Shown here piece by piece: positions 42,267 to 49,546 of a stretch of 52,545 nt of DNA; position 1 is the first letter of the stretch; each line of letters starts with the position of its first letter. The notes under the pieces are model-generated. The model ran no database searches. It saw nothing but the letters and a program-made list of their open reading frames with translations, and was not told the origin of the DNA. The DNA lies in contig JARFPK010000014.1 of NCBI GenBank assembly GCA_029167045.1, positions 1-52,545 on the forward strand. Direction: 5' to 3'. Source of the DNA: Candidatus Methanocrinis natronophilus (GTDB lineage Archaea; Halobacteriota; Methanosarcinia; Methanotrichales; Methanotrichaceae). Position numbers and translations under genes: made by a program.

Positions 42267-43088
42267 ATGTTGCCGGTATATCTGGAGATTATGAGGCCCG
42301 GAAACTGTCTATTGGCCGGGATGGCCGCACTGATCGGCCTCCTCGTAGCCGGCGGCACCCCCGAACCCCTAACCCTCGCCCTGGTCTTCTTTGCGGTCTT
42401 CGCGGTGACGGGGGCGGGAAACTCCGTCAACGACTACTTCGACCGGGAGATCGACGCCGTCAACAGGCCCCGCCGGCCGATACCCAGCGGCAGGATCAGC
42501 CCGGATCGGGCGAGGGGCTGGTCGATAGTCCTCTTCGCCGCCGGCTGCGCCTCCGCCCTCTTCATAAACCCCCTCGCCTTCGCCATAGCCGCCGCAAACT
42601 CGATCCTCCTCTACCTCTATGCCAGAAGCCTGAAGGTGACGCCCTTCGCCGGAAACCTCGCCGTCGGATACCTGACGGGATCGACCTTCCTCTTCGGTGG
42701 GGCGGCGGGAGGGGACGTCGGAATAACCGTCTTCCTCTTCTCCCTGGCGGCCCTGGCGACCCTGGCCAGGGAGATCGAAAAGGACATCGAGGACGTCCCC
42801 GGCGACAGGGCCAGCGGAGCCAGGACCCTGCCGATAGTCATAGGCGAGAGGAGGTCGTCGATCCTCGCCGCCCTCTTCGTCGTCGTGGCGATCGTCTTAA
42901 GCTACCTCGCTCCCCTGGGGAGGGCTTACCTCGTCGCCGTCACCGTCGCCGACCTGCTGTTCCTTCTGGCCCTCGTGAGGATCCTCCAGGGGGACGCTCC
43001 CAGGGCCCAGAAGATGCTGAAGGCGGGGATGACGGCGGCTCTGGTGGCGTTCATGGTGGCGGCGGCCTCGGGGCTGGGGTATCTGTAG
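42267..43088 (+). CDS. Digeranylgeranylglyceryl phosphate synthase (UbiA family)
   Basis: A 273-residue integral membrane prenyltransferase that attaches the second geranylgeranyl chain in archaeal ether-lipid synthesis. The first aspartate motif is NDYFDREIDAVNRPRRPIPS (about 56-75) and the second is REIEKDIEDVPGDRASGART (about 168-187). Between and around them lie about eight hydrophobic segments (LLAGMAALIGLLVAG, ALVFFAVFAVTGAGN, GDVGITVFLFSLAALATLA and others). Length and motifs match archaeal DGGGP synthase and not quinone UbiA. ATG 42267 opens MLPVYLEIMRPGN, a common family start. An upstream AT-rich promoter lies at 42100-42230. Confidence 0.93.
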   Translation: MLPVYLEIMRPGNCLLAGMAALIGLLVAGGTPEPLTLALVFFAVFAVTGAGNSVNDYFDREIDAVNRPRRPIPSGRISPDRARGWSIVLFAAGCASALFINPLAFAIAAANSILLYLYARSLKVTPFAGNLAVGYLTGSTFLFGGAAGGDVGITVFLFSLAALATLAREIEKDIEDVPGDRASGARTLPIVIGERRSSILAALFVVVAIVLSYLAPLGRAYLVAVTVADLLFLLALVRILQGDAPRAQKMLKAGMTAALVAFMVAAASGLGYL

Positions 43089-43182
43089 GGGGACCCTTCC
43101 TGGAGAGGATGAACTACATGCGGAGAGGTCCAGAGACGGCGACGGTATCCGAGAAGTTGATCGAAGATCGAATTTGATGGAG

Positions 43183-43419
43183 CTATCGGAGGCGCAGAAG
43201 GCTCAATATCCGCAGCCATGGGCTGGAGAAGATGCCGCCGCCCATGCCGCCACACCGGGGGCAGGTCCTCCTCTCCTCCAGGATCTCGGTGCAGACCGCC
43301 CTCATGACCAGGACCTCCCCCTCTCCTCCGCAGTCCTTGCACTCCTCCTCTTCTGGGACGCCAGACCCCACCGGAGACCCGGTCCTTCCTTCCATCATAC
43401 CTTCCTCATCTTTCCTCAT
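43183..43419 (-). CDS. Small protein with DnaJ-type zinc motifs
   Basis: A frame of up to 78 residues containing CKDCGGEGEVLVMRAVC and CPRCGGMGGG. The paired CxxCGG and CxxCGGxG motifs are like half of a DnaJ zinc-finger domain, or a small TRASH/zinc-ribbon protein. The start is uncertain: ATG 43419, or an internal ATG eight codons on (MEGRTGS). The C-terminus (WLRILSLLRLR) looks untidy, and there is no strong ribosome site. It lies on minus after the convergent lipid prenyltransferase. Function is unknown; the two paired cysteine motifs are the only support. Confidence 0.45.
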   Translation of the reverse strand: MRKDEEGMMEGRTGSPVGSGVPEEEECKDCGGEGEVLVMRAVCTEILEERRTCPRCGGMGGGIFSSPWLRILSLLRLR

Positions 43420-43472
43420 CCCTCTATCACCTTACTCCATCCCATCGTCACCCTTCCACCGCCTCCACGTCT

Positions 43473-43730
43473 CTATGGCTGCCGTCTCGACCTGATCCAG
43501 ACGGCACCTGCGTAGAGGATCGGCGAGAGGATCGCGTTCGATGCCATAGTCGGAACCCCCACCTTCAGAAGGGAAGGGATGACGAAGGCGACGAGGCCGA
43601 TCCTCCCGGCGGCGAGGCCCACGATGGAGGCCTCCGAGATAGAGATCCGGATCAGAAGGACGATGAGGCAGTAGAAGGATATCGATATCCCGAAATGGAG
43701 ATCACCGGTGATCGATCCCGTCAACCTCAT
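43473..43730 (-). CDS. Small membrane protein, probably missing its N-terminus
   Basis: An 85-residue frame with three hydrophobic segments (FGISISFYCLIVLLIRISIS; IVGLAAGRIGLVAFVIPSLL; ASNAILSPILYAGAVWI). The open frame continues upstream as RPLLIALAWSVHYLMRLTGS, a natural preceding membrane helix, but no start codon is found before the frame runs into hicB. The protein therefore lacks its start or begins inside hicB by an unusual codon. The hicAB pair may have been inserted into, or deleted part of, this gene. I do not recognise the family. Confidence 0.45.
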   Translation of the reverse strand: MRLTGSITGDLHFGISISFYCLIVLLIRISISEASIVGLAAGRIGLVAFVIPSLLKVGVPTMASNAILSPILYAGAVWIRSRRQP

Positions 43731-43776
43731 CAGGTAGTGGACCGACCAGGCGAGGGCTATCAGCAGGGGCCTACCA

Positions 43777-43992
43777 TCATACCGCCACTTTGATAGATCG
43801 GGCGGTGGTCGTCGGCTCAGGAACCGGCATCTTCTCTGAGATCTGGCCCTCGATGTGAAATTCTATCGCCTCCTTCATCCGCCCAGTCGTCTCTTCGGTG
43901 GTCTTCCCCGTAGCTATGACCCCGGGCAGATCGGGACAGTAGGCAGAGAAATTATCCCCTGATTTCTCGATTATTATCGTGTACTCGGTCAC
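43777..43992 (-). CDS. hicB: HicB-family antitoxin
   Basis: A 71-residue HicB protein: YTIIIEKSGDNFSAYCPDLP and GVIATGKTTEETTGRMKEAI give the partial RNase H-like fold. C-x-D-L-P-G-V/C is the hallmark. The DNA-binding C-terminal domain of longer HicB proteins is absent. In HicAB pairs the antitoxin follows or precedes the toxin and neutralises its mRNA interferase. Here hicA is directly upstream with overlapping ends, as usual. Because the toxin gene is frameshifted, this antitoxin may be orphaned. Confidence 0.9.
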   Translation of the reverse strand: MTEYTIIIEKSGDNFSAYCPDLPGVIATGKTTEETTGRMKEAIEFHIEGQISEKMPVPEPTTTARSIKVAV

Positions 43993-44186
43993 CTTCTTCC
44001 GCCTCCTTCAGGCCGCTCTGCCTCAATATGATATTTAGGGTTCCTTGCGACATCGTCGCCGAGGTTGCCGCAGACTGTAAGAAGACCGTTCTTGAATGGA
44101 TGCTTATACCGTCTATGGCCCCCTCTGATCCTCATGAGATGCCATCCGTCTTTTTCCAGGAGCTTGATGATATCTCTCACTTTCAA
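43952..44186 (-). pseudogene. hicA: HicA-family toxin with C-terminal frameshift
   Basis: From ATG 44186 the frame reads MKVRDIIKLLEKDGWHLMRI, with the RGGHRRYKHP motif containing the catalytic His, and GLLTVCGNLGDDVAR. After the AR residues (near 44040) the present frame gives NPKYHIEAERPEGG. A neighbouring frame gives TLNIILRQSGLKEAEEGD, which is what intact HicA proteins contain there, and it runs on to a stop at 43952. One or two bases appear lost from a run of G. The catalytic His is retained, but the last helix is lost, so the toxin is probably inactive unless the change is a sequence error. Confidence 0.8.
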
Positions 44187-44306
44187 ATCGGTTCCTCATT
44201 ATTATCGGCAGTTGAATCGACAGACGATCTCTTTTGAGATAACTCTCTTGCGCTGAGATGGGGGAGGCAACACCTCCCCCTTCAGCCTCAGAGCCTCGGG
44301 AACTCA

Positions 44307-46004
44307 TCACCTATGGGCGAAGTAGGCAACTACCCCGTCCACCGAGACGGAATCGATCCGGACGAAGCCGTACCTCTCGAACTGGACGACCCTGTCCAGG
44401 TCCTCTCCGATCCCGACCTCACCCATCCCGGAGTCGACGCCGTCGGGGCGCATCACCCGGACGGGGACGCCGCCGGGGGGTGCCCAGTGGATGATCCGAA
44501 GGCGCATCTCCTTCGCCTGGTGGGGGTCGGTCCCGATCGCCCGCGCCCGAAGCGGATCAAGGCTCAAAATCTCGATGTTGGAGAGGTCTTTGAGCCGGAG
44601 GCTTGCACCCACCTTCAGGTCGGAGAGGTCGTCGGCGGAGACGAGGAGCTTCGGGCCCGCGGGTATCTCGCGAAAGCCCAGGTCATGGGTCGGGTGGAAG
44701 GGGGCGGCTGCGACCTCGGGGATCTCTCCCTCTATCTTTATCTCCACCGGGTCCTTGACGAAGAACCGCCTCCGTGCCGACGGGTCGACGATCTTTCTGT
44801 TCTCGGCGTAGACCGAGTCCATGCTGATGCTGATGTCCGTCTCCCCGACCCCGAGCTCCACCATGAACTTTCGGAGCGCATCGGGGCGGATCCCCCGCCG
44901 CCGGAGGGCCCGGACCGTGGGCATACGGGCGTCGTCCCAGCCGGAGAACTCCCCCGCTTCCAGGGCCCGCCGGAGGGCGGAGGTGCTGAAGGAGCCGAAC
45001 TGGTGGATCTTGATCCTCCCCCAGTGGATCGTCTTGGGGTAGCTCCAGCCCATGTGATCGTAGAGGTACCTCTGCCTCCGCTCGCTGTCCATCAGGTCCT
45101 TTCCCCGGAGGATGTGGGTCACCCCCAGGAGGTGGTCCTCGACGGCGGACTCGAAGTCGAGGAGGGGCCAGACCCGGTACCTCCCGCCGACCCTCGGGTG
45201 GTCGGCGGTGACGATCCGAAAGGCGCCCCAGTCCCGCAGGGCCGGGTCCTTGTGGAGGATATCCGTCTTTATCCTCAGGACCGCGTCGCCGGGACCAAGG
45301 CCGCCGCTCATCATCTCTTCCCAGAGGGAGATGTTCTCTTCGGGGCTGGTGCCCCGGTGGGGACAGGGCTTTGCACCGTCCTTCAGGGCCTTGAAGGCCG
45401 CCTGATCGCACCGGCAGACGTAGGCTCCGCCCCTCCTTATAAGCTCTTCAGCCACTTTGTAGTACTCGGGGAGACGGTCGCTGGCGATGATCACCTCGTC
45501 GGGGACCGCCCCCAGCCACCGGCAGTCTTCGAGGTACCAGCCATAGGCCTCGGGCATCGGCCTCTTATTGACGGGGTCGGTGTCGTCGAAGCGGAGGAGG
45601 AACTTACCGCCATACCTTCTGACGTACTCGGAGTTGATGATGATCCCCCGGGCGGAGCCGATCGTCGGCGGGCCGTTGGGGTTGGGGGCGAACCTCATGA
45701 CGACGCCGCCTTCGGCGCCGGAGAGGTCGGCGAGCCCCTTATCCGGCTCTCTCTTACCTCCAAGCTCTGTAAGGAGCTCCGGTGCGATCTCTGCAAGGCG
45801 GCTCTTCCACCTCTCCGGCCCTCCCTCTGCCACCTCCGAGAGGACCGAGGCGACTATCGGCGCTACCTCCTTCGCCCTCCCCCGCAGGTCGGGGCGCTCC
45901 CCCATCAGCTTTCCCATCACCGCTCCTGCCTGGGGCGCAGCCTTGTACTTCACGGCGTTCTGAAGGGCGTACTTCTCTATGATCTCCCTGATATCATCGG
46001 CCAT
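44307..46004 (-). CDS. gltX: Glutamyl-tRNA synthetase, archaeal type
   Basis: A 565-residue class I synthetase charging tRNA-Glu, and probably tRNA-Gln for the amidation route. After an archaeal N-terminal helical region (to about 105), the catalytic start reads RFAPNPNGPPTIGSARGIII. The HIGH motif has become T-I-G-S, and the KMSKS loop reads FGSFSTSALRR. RFDDTDPVNKRPMPEAYGWY and HLLGVTHILRGKDLMDS are conserved. The C-terminal beta-barrel domain follows (about 405-565). From memory, Methanosarcina GltX shows the same altered HIGH motif, so this is a clade feature and not damage. It lies 29 bases downstream of the Nudix gene on the same strand. Confidence 0.94.
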   Translation of the reverse strand: MADDIREIIEKYALQNAVKYKAAPQAGAVMGKLMGERPDLRGRAKEVAPIVASVLSEVAEGGPERWKSRLAEIAPELLTELGGKREPDKGLADLSGAEGGVVMRFAPNPNGPPTIGSARGIIINSEYVRRYGGKFLLRFDDTDPVNKRPMPEAYGWYLEDCRWLGAVPDEVIIASDRLPEYYKVAEELIRRGGAYVCRCDQAAFKALKDGAKPCPHRGTSPEENISLWEEMMSGGLGPGDAVLRIKTDILHKDPALRDWGAFRIVTADHPRVGGRYRVWPLLDFESAVEDHLLGVTHILRGKDLMDSERRQRYLYDHMGWSYPKTIHWGRIKIHQFGSFSTSALRRALEAGEFSGWDDARMPTVRALRRRGIRPDALRKFMVELGVGETDISISMDSVYAENRKIVDPSARRRFFVKDPVEIKIEGEIPEVAAAPFHPTHDLGFREIPAGPKLLVSADDLSDLKVGASLRLKDLSNIEILSLDPLRARAIGTDPHQAKEMRLRIIHWAPPGGVPVRVMRPDGVDSGMGEVGIGEDLDRVVQFERYGFVRIDSVSVDGVVAYFAHR

Positions 46005-46033
46005 TCAAGACCACCTTCCTCCCCCCGGAGGTT

Positions 46034-46423
46034 TTAAAGCTTCTCCAGCCCGTCCCTGACTATGGTGGCGTGGTCGAAGGCTAGGGGCGGCAGATACTCG
46101 GGGCTGAAGACCTCCGCGGCCGAGGCGTCCGACCCCGCCGATATCTCCCCCCTCCCCCAGGCGAGGTAGCATACCGAGACTACATGCCCCCGGGGGTCTC
46201 GATCCGGCTTCGAGTAGACCCCCACCAACTTCAAGAGGGTGATATCCAGCCCCGTCTCCTCCTTCGCCTCCCGCCGGACCGCTTCCTCGACCGTCTCCCC
46301 CACCTCCACGAACCCTCCGGGGAGGGCGTAACTGCCCCGGTGGGGCGGGTTCTCCCTTCTTATCAGAACTATCCCGTCCCCAAAGAGGATGAGGGCATCA
46401 ACGGCCAGCGAAGGCTTATCCAT
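46034..46423 (-). CDS. Nudix hydrolase
   Basis: A 129-residue Nudix protein. The box GGFVEVGETVEEAVRREAKE followed by ETGLDI fits GX5EX7REUXEEXGU, with the pyrophosphate-cleaving glutamates present. VDALILFGDGIVLIRRENPP and GSYALPGGF are typical of the ADP-ribose pyrophosphatase/MutT-like archaeal group, and a proline about 15 residues after the box (YSKPDRDPRG) suggests ADP-ribose type. It probably hydrolyses a nucleoside diphosphate linked to X; the substrate is unproven. It shares the minus strand with gltX, 29 bases apart, so possibly one transcript. Confidence 0.9.
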   Translation of the reverse strand: MDKPSLAVDALILFGDGIVLIRRENPPHRGSYALPGGFVEVGETVEEAVRREAKEETGLDITLLKLVGVYSKPDRDPRGHVVSVCYLAWGRGEISAGSDASAAEVFSPEYLPPLAFDHATIVRDGLEKL

Positions 46424-46643
46424 GGGGTGGATAAGACTTATATAGACTTAAATGCAGTGGCCCACCGAAAGGCTTATATTCGACAAATGACGTGGACTGT
46501 ATCAGCAAAAGTCGATGGACTTAGTCTCCCTCCTTTACCCTACATCCAAAATCGGCTTTTGCGCTCTTCTTCTTCACCTCAGCCCTCCTCAAATGAACTT
46601 CAGATCCGCTGAAGAGAAATACTCGCAAAGTCAATTCTCTCCC

Positions 46644-47342
46644 ATGAACTTCTCCATAATCAAGATCGGTGGAAGTCTTATCGACGTTTCAAGAGATATC
46701 GTGAGGGGCCTTGTCTCCCTCTCTGGCGGTGGGTCGTCCTTCCTCGTCGTCCCCGGGGGAGGTCCCATGGCGGATCTGGTGAGGGAGTTATACGACAAAT
46801 ACGGTCTATCTGATGAGGCTGCTCACTGGATGGCCATTTTGGCCATGGAAGAGTACGCCCACTTTCTCGCAGACGGTACCGGAGCTGCCCTGACAGACGA
46901 GATAAGACCTCCCGCCTCCGGAGTAGACATACTATTACCCTACCGTCCTCTCATTCGAGACGACCTGGGCCTTCTGCGAAACTGGAGTTACACCTCCGAC
47001 TCTGTAGCCGCCCTCGTAGCCGGAAGGCTCGCCGCCGACTTCATCAAGGCCACCGACGTCGAGGGGGTGATCTTGGACGGTCGAATCGCCACCGAGATCC
47101 CGGCAGAATCCCTCATAGGAGAGGAGACATGCATAGACCAGGGATCCCTTCAGATCCTGAGGAGTTCGGGACGGAGCTGCTTGGTGATGGACGGGAGGGT
47201 TCCCGACCGGTTCATCGCGAACCTGAAGATGGGGAAGGGCGGAACCCTTATAAGAGGGGGAGGTGTTGGTCGGTCCGGTCCTGACGTAAGGGAAAGTTTA
47301 TACCCGAGGATCGATCAGAGCACGAAAGAGAGAGTAACATGA
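46644..47342 (+). CDS. mfnE: Amino-acid-kinase-fold enzyme, probable MfnE (methanofuran biosynthesis)
   Basis: A 232-residue kinase of the amino acid kinase fold. [20 protein letters not shown] at the N-terminus gives the nucleotide loop, [15 protein letters not shown] the second glycine loop, and [14 protein letters not shown] the acidic substrate strand. Among methanogen kinases the length and the opening match MfnE, which phosphorylates [5-(aminomethyl)furan-3-yl]methyl phosphate in methanofuran synthesis. The stop overlaps the zinc-ribbon gene start as ATGA. Start ATG 46644 fits the family; an earlier ATG at 46593 only adds a non-conserved leader. I cannot exclude another small-molecule kinase. 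Confidence 0.75.
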   Translation: MNFSIIKIGGSLIDVSRDIVRGLVSLSGGGSSFLVVPGGGPMADLVRELYDKYGLSDEAAHWMAILAMEEYAHFLADGTGAALTDEIRPPASGVDILLPYRPLIRDDLGLLRNWSYTSDSVAALVAGRLAADFIKATDVEGVILDGRIATEIPAESLIGEETCIDQGSLQILRSSGRSCLVMDGRVPDRFIANLKMGKGGTLIRGGGVGRSGPDVRESLYPRIDQSTKERVT

Positions 47343-47506
47343 CGGAGAAATCAGATAGATGCATGTCATGCGGAGTGACGTTGATCGGGCCTATCGGCGC
47401 CAGGTTCCCCTGCCCCGACTGTGGGGAGATAATTATGAGGTGTAATAGGTGCAGAAAGCAGAGCAACTCCTATACCTGTCCCAACTGCGGGTTTGTGGGT
47501 CCCTGA
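47339..47506 (+). CDS. Archaeal zinc-ribbon protein between mfnE and EF-1 beta
   Basis: A 55-residue protein read from ATG 47339 (overlapping the mfnE stop) to 47506: [14 protein letters not shown], then [20 protein letters not shown] and [11 protein letters not shown]. Four CxxC pairs give two zinc ribbons. This is the COG2888-type nucleic-acid-binding zinc-ribbon protein that in Euryarchaeota is regularly encoded next to elongation factor 1 beta, exactly as here (ten bases apart). A role near translation is suggested by that conserved pairing. Too short for standard length cut-offs but well supported. Confidence 0.92.
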   Translation: MTEKSDRCMSCGVTLIGPIGARFPCPDCGEIIMRCNRCRKQSNSYTCPNCGFVGP

Positions 47507-47516
47507 GGTGATATTT

Positions 47517-47783
47517 GTGGGTGAGGTTGCAGCTAAGCTGAAGGTTATGCCCGAGGGGACCGAGGTAGATATGGAGAGGCTCAAGGATGCCATAAAGGCC
47601 GTCCTTCCTGAGGGCGCAAGGCTCCACGGCTTCGCAGAAGAGCCGATAGCCTTTGGCCTGAAGGCCCTTATGGTGGCGGTGATCCTGGCGGAAGGGGTCA
47701 CAGGAACCGACGGGCTGGAGGCCGCCGTAGCGTCCGTCGAGGGAGTCCAGTCGGTAGAGGTTGAAGGGGTAGGGCTCCTTTAA
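47517..47783 (+). CDS. Translation elongation factor 1-beta
   Basis: An 88-residue archaeal aEF-1 beta, the nucleotide exchange factor for EF-1 alpha. It starts at GTG 47517, after TGAGGTGAT, giving VGEVAAKLKVMPEGTEVDME. AVLPEGARLHGFAEEPIAFG and GLKALMVAVIL form the ferredoxin-like core, and EGVQSVEVEGV the last strand. The size agrees with archaeal proteins (about 88-92). The open frame goes eight codons further upstream, but that part overlaps the zinc-ribbon gene. The preceding zinc-ribbon gene is its usual partner. Confidence 0.95.
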   Translation: MGEVAAKLKVMPEGTEVDMERLKDAIKAVLPEGARLHGFAEEPIAFGLKALMVAVILAEGVTGTDGLEAAVASVEGVQSVEVEGVGLL

Positions 47784-47815
47784 ACCCCTCTTTTGGCGGT
47801 CTTGAGTTTTGCATA

Positions 47816-47887
47816 GGGCTCGTAGATCAGGGGTAGATCGTTACCTTCGCAAGGTAAAGGCCGCGGGTTCGAATCCCGCCGAGTCCA
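47816..47887 (+). tRNA. tRNA-Ala (anticodon CGC)
   Basis: A complete 72-base cloverleaf can be folded by hand: acceptor GGGCTCG (47816-47822) with CGAGTCC (47880-47886) including the G3-U70 alanine identity pair; D stem gatc/gatc (47825-47828, 47836-47839); anticodon stem TTACC/GGTAA around TTCGCAA (anticodon CGC at 47848-47850); T arm GCGGG/CCCGC with TTCGAAT loop; discriminator A at 47887. CCA is not encoded. No intron is seen. It reads alanine codon GCG. Confidence 0.95.
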
Positions 47888-47975
47888 TCTATCCGTCGCC
47901 GCCGGATAGCCCTCTGATCCCGGAGATCCCAGATCCTCATCTTCAGGACCTCAGTACCGACGTCGTCTCCTTTTA

Positions 47976-48428
47976 TCAGAATCGACGAGCTCTCCTTTTA
48001 TTGATCTCCTCCACCGAGATGGACCTGCAGTAGCGGGCGTATTCCTCCTCCGGACGGAGGGCGACCGCCCGTTCGAAGCTGGCCGTCGCCTCCTGCCACC
48101 TCTCCAGCCGCCAGAAGATGAAACCCCGAAAGATCCAAGGCATGGGATCGAGGGGCTCCATCTCCGCCGCCAGGTCGAGGGAGGCGATCGCCTCCATGTA
48201 CCTTCCCATCATGCCGAGGACGAGGGCAGACCTCCTCTCTGCGGAGCTGGAGGGACGGACCCGGGCTGCCCTCTGGTAGGAGTTGAGGGCGTGATCTAGA
48301 TCTCCCTCTTTTAGACTGGAGTTGCCCTCCTCGATCAGCCTTCGCGGGTCCTCTGAGGGACCTATAGAAGGCGATAGAAGGTGTAGGGAAGAAGAGAGCC
48401 TGAGGATTTTGATATCTAGGGAAGTCAT
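47976..48428 (-). CDS. Small TPR-repeat protein
   Basis: A 150-residue protein with about three tetratricopeptide units: EGNSSLKEGDLDHALNSYQR, RSALVLGMMGRYMEAIASLD and RGFIFWRLERWQEATASFER, each followed by a proline-containing turn (RVRP, MEPLDP, VALRPEE). The first 30 residues are not repeat-like and may be partly outside the true gene, since the start is uncertain. TPR proteins mediate protein contacts; the partner is unknown. It lies after the tRNA on the opposite strand, 46 bases downstream of endA and same strand, so it may be cotranscribed with it. Confidence 0.75.
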   Translation of the reverse strand: MTSLDIKILRLSSSLHLLSPSIGPSEDPRRLIEEGNSSLKEGDLDHALNSYQRAARVRPSSSAERRSALVLGMMGRYMEAIASLDLAAEMEPLDPMPWIFRGFIFWRLERWQEATASFERAVALRPEEEYARYCRSISVEEINKRRARRF

Positions 48429-48474
48429 ATCATCGATGGGGTAAGGTCGTATCTTCGAAAGATCGCGACGGAGT

Positions 48475-49533
48475 TCAGGGCTTCAGCCTTCCGATCTCCA
48501 AGTACTTTACCATGCCACCATCGTCGCGGGCGAAGACCATCACCTTCCTCACACTATGGGCGAGCCTGACCGCCCGGGAGACGACGGGGAGGTGGAATAC
48601 GTGGTCTTCGGGGATGGAGTGGACGAGGTACTCGGAGTGGGGGACCTTCCTTGAGCTCTCCACCCTCTTATAGACCCGGAAGTGGCTACCGAACTTGAAT
48701 CCTGTCTTGACCACCAGGTCTTTCTCCCGGAGGTCCCGGTATACCAGGTGCTTCATATCGAAGTCCTCCTCGACGGACCGGGATCGTCTTACGAACTCTT
48801 CGAGGCTGAGAGGCTCGCCAGTCCGATCGACGATCCCGAGGAGGCCCTTCTCGAGGAGGTAAGCCGACTCCACCAGGGATAGCTGAAGCCTCCCGCCGCC
48901 GGGCTTCCCGTAGAACCCGCCCTCGTGGATCCTCTCAGAGGATTCGGGGTCCCAGAGCATCACCCTGTCCTCCAGGAGGGTGGCGGTGCCCCCCCCGACC
49001 TCCACCTTCATATCCCCTTTCAGCTCCCTCTCCCTCGCCTCGTAGAAGGTTATGTCGCTCTCCTCGTCCACGACAGCCAGCATGAGCCTCTTTCTCATCT
49101 GCCTTGTGACCTTGATAGGCTCCACCAGATCCTTTAGAGGTACCGGCTGCCTCTCGGAGAATACCCGGACGTAGAACTCGGCGGGGGTCTTTCCCGGCTT
49201 TCCGCCCCTGGGATAGACCCGGAAGTCGGTGACCCCCGGCTGGACGTAGTAGCCCCTCTCCCGGAGGTCTTTGTATACGACGTACCTGAACTCAAAACCG
49301 GCTTCTATCGCTGTAGCCTTCTCGAAGAAGGATCGGAAGTCGAGCTCCGCCCCCTCGAGACGGACGGCGATCCTGCTCCGGTCCAGGAGGTAGGCAGCCT
49401 CCACCAGGGAGAGCTGAAGCCCCCCATCGACGGGCCTTCCGAAGGACCCCTGGTCGTAAAGCTCCTCCGTCGCCTCTCCTCCCAGGAGGACCTTGTCTCC
49501 GGAGAGGCCGCCTCGTATCGGGTCGTCGGACAT
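48475..49533 (-). CDS. endA: tRNA-splicing endonuclease, fused two-repeat (alpha2-type) form
   Basis: A 352-residue enzyme that cuts introns from tRNA. It is an internal duplication. Residues 1-170 and 180-352 each contain the N-terminal LQLSLVEAAYLL or LQLSLVESAYLL motif and a catalytic-like domain (FRYVVYKDLRERGYYVQPGV; MKHLVYRDLREKDLVVKTGF). Only the second repeat keeps the full triad context: GSHFRVYKR with the His, HSEYLVHSIP, and SVRKVMVF with the Lys. The first has lost them (TDFRVYPRG). This is the Methanosarcinales type, in which two fused chains form the dimer. It overlaps no neighbour and lies 13 bases downstream of the GAPDH-like gene on the same strand. Confidence 0.94.
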   Translation of the reverse strand: MSDDPIRGGLSGDKVLLGGEATEELYDQGSFGRPVDGGLQLSLVEAAYLLDRSRIAVRLEGAELDFRSFFEKATAIEAGFEFRYVVYKDLRERGYYVQPGVTDFRVYPRGGKPGKTPAEFYVRVFSERQPVPLKDLVEPIKVTRQMRKRLMLAVVDEESDITFYEARERELKGDMKVEVGGGTATLLEDRVMLWDPESSERIHEGGFYGKPGGGRLQLSLVESAYLLEKGLLGIVDRTGEPLSLEEFVRRSRSVEEDFDMKHLVYRDLREKDLVVKTGFKFGSHFRVYKRVESSRKVPHSEYLVHSIPEDHVFHLPVVSRAVRLAHSVRKVMVFARDDGGMVKYLEIGRLKP

Positions 49534-49546
49534 GGGTTATGTCGGC

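Noticed and set aside
44313-46037. A 574-codon open frame on plus opposite gltX
   Set aside because: It is the mirror of gltX codons in GC-rich DNA. The composition (Pro, Asp, Val, His-rich) is typical of antisense frames and it has no ribosome site or recognisable domain.
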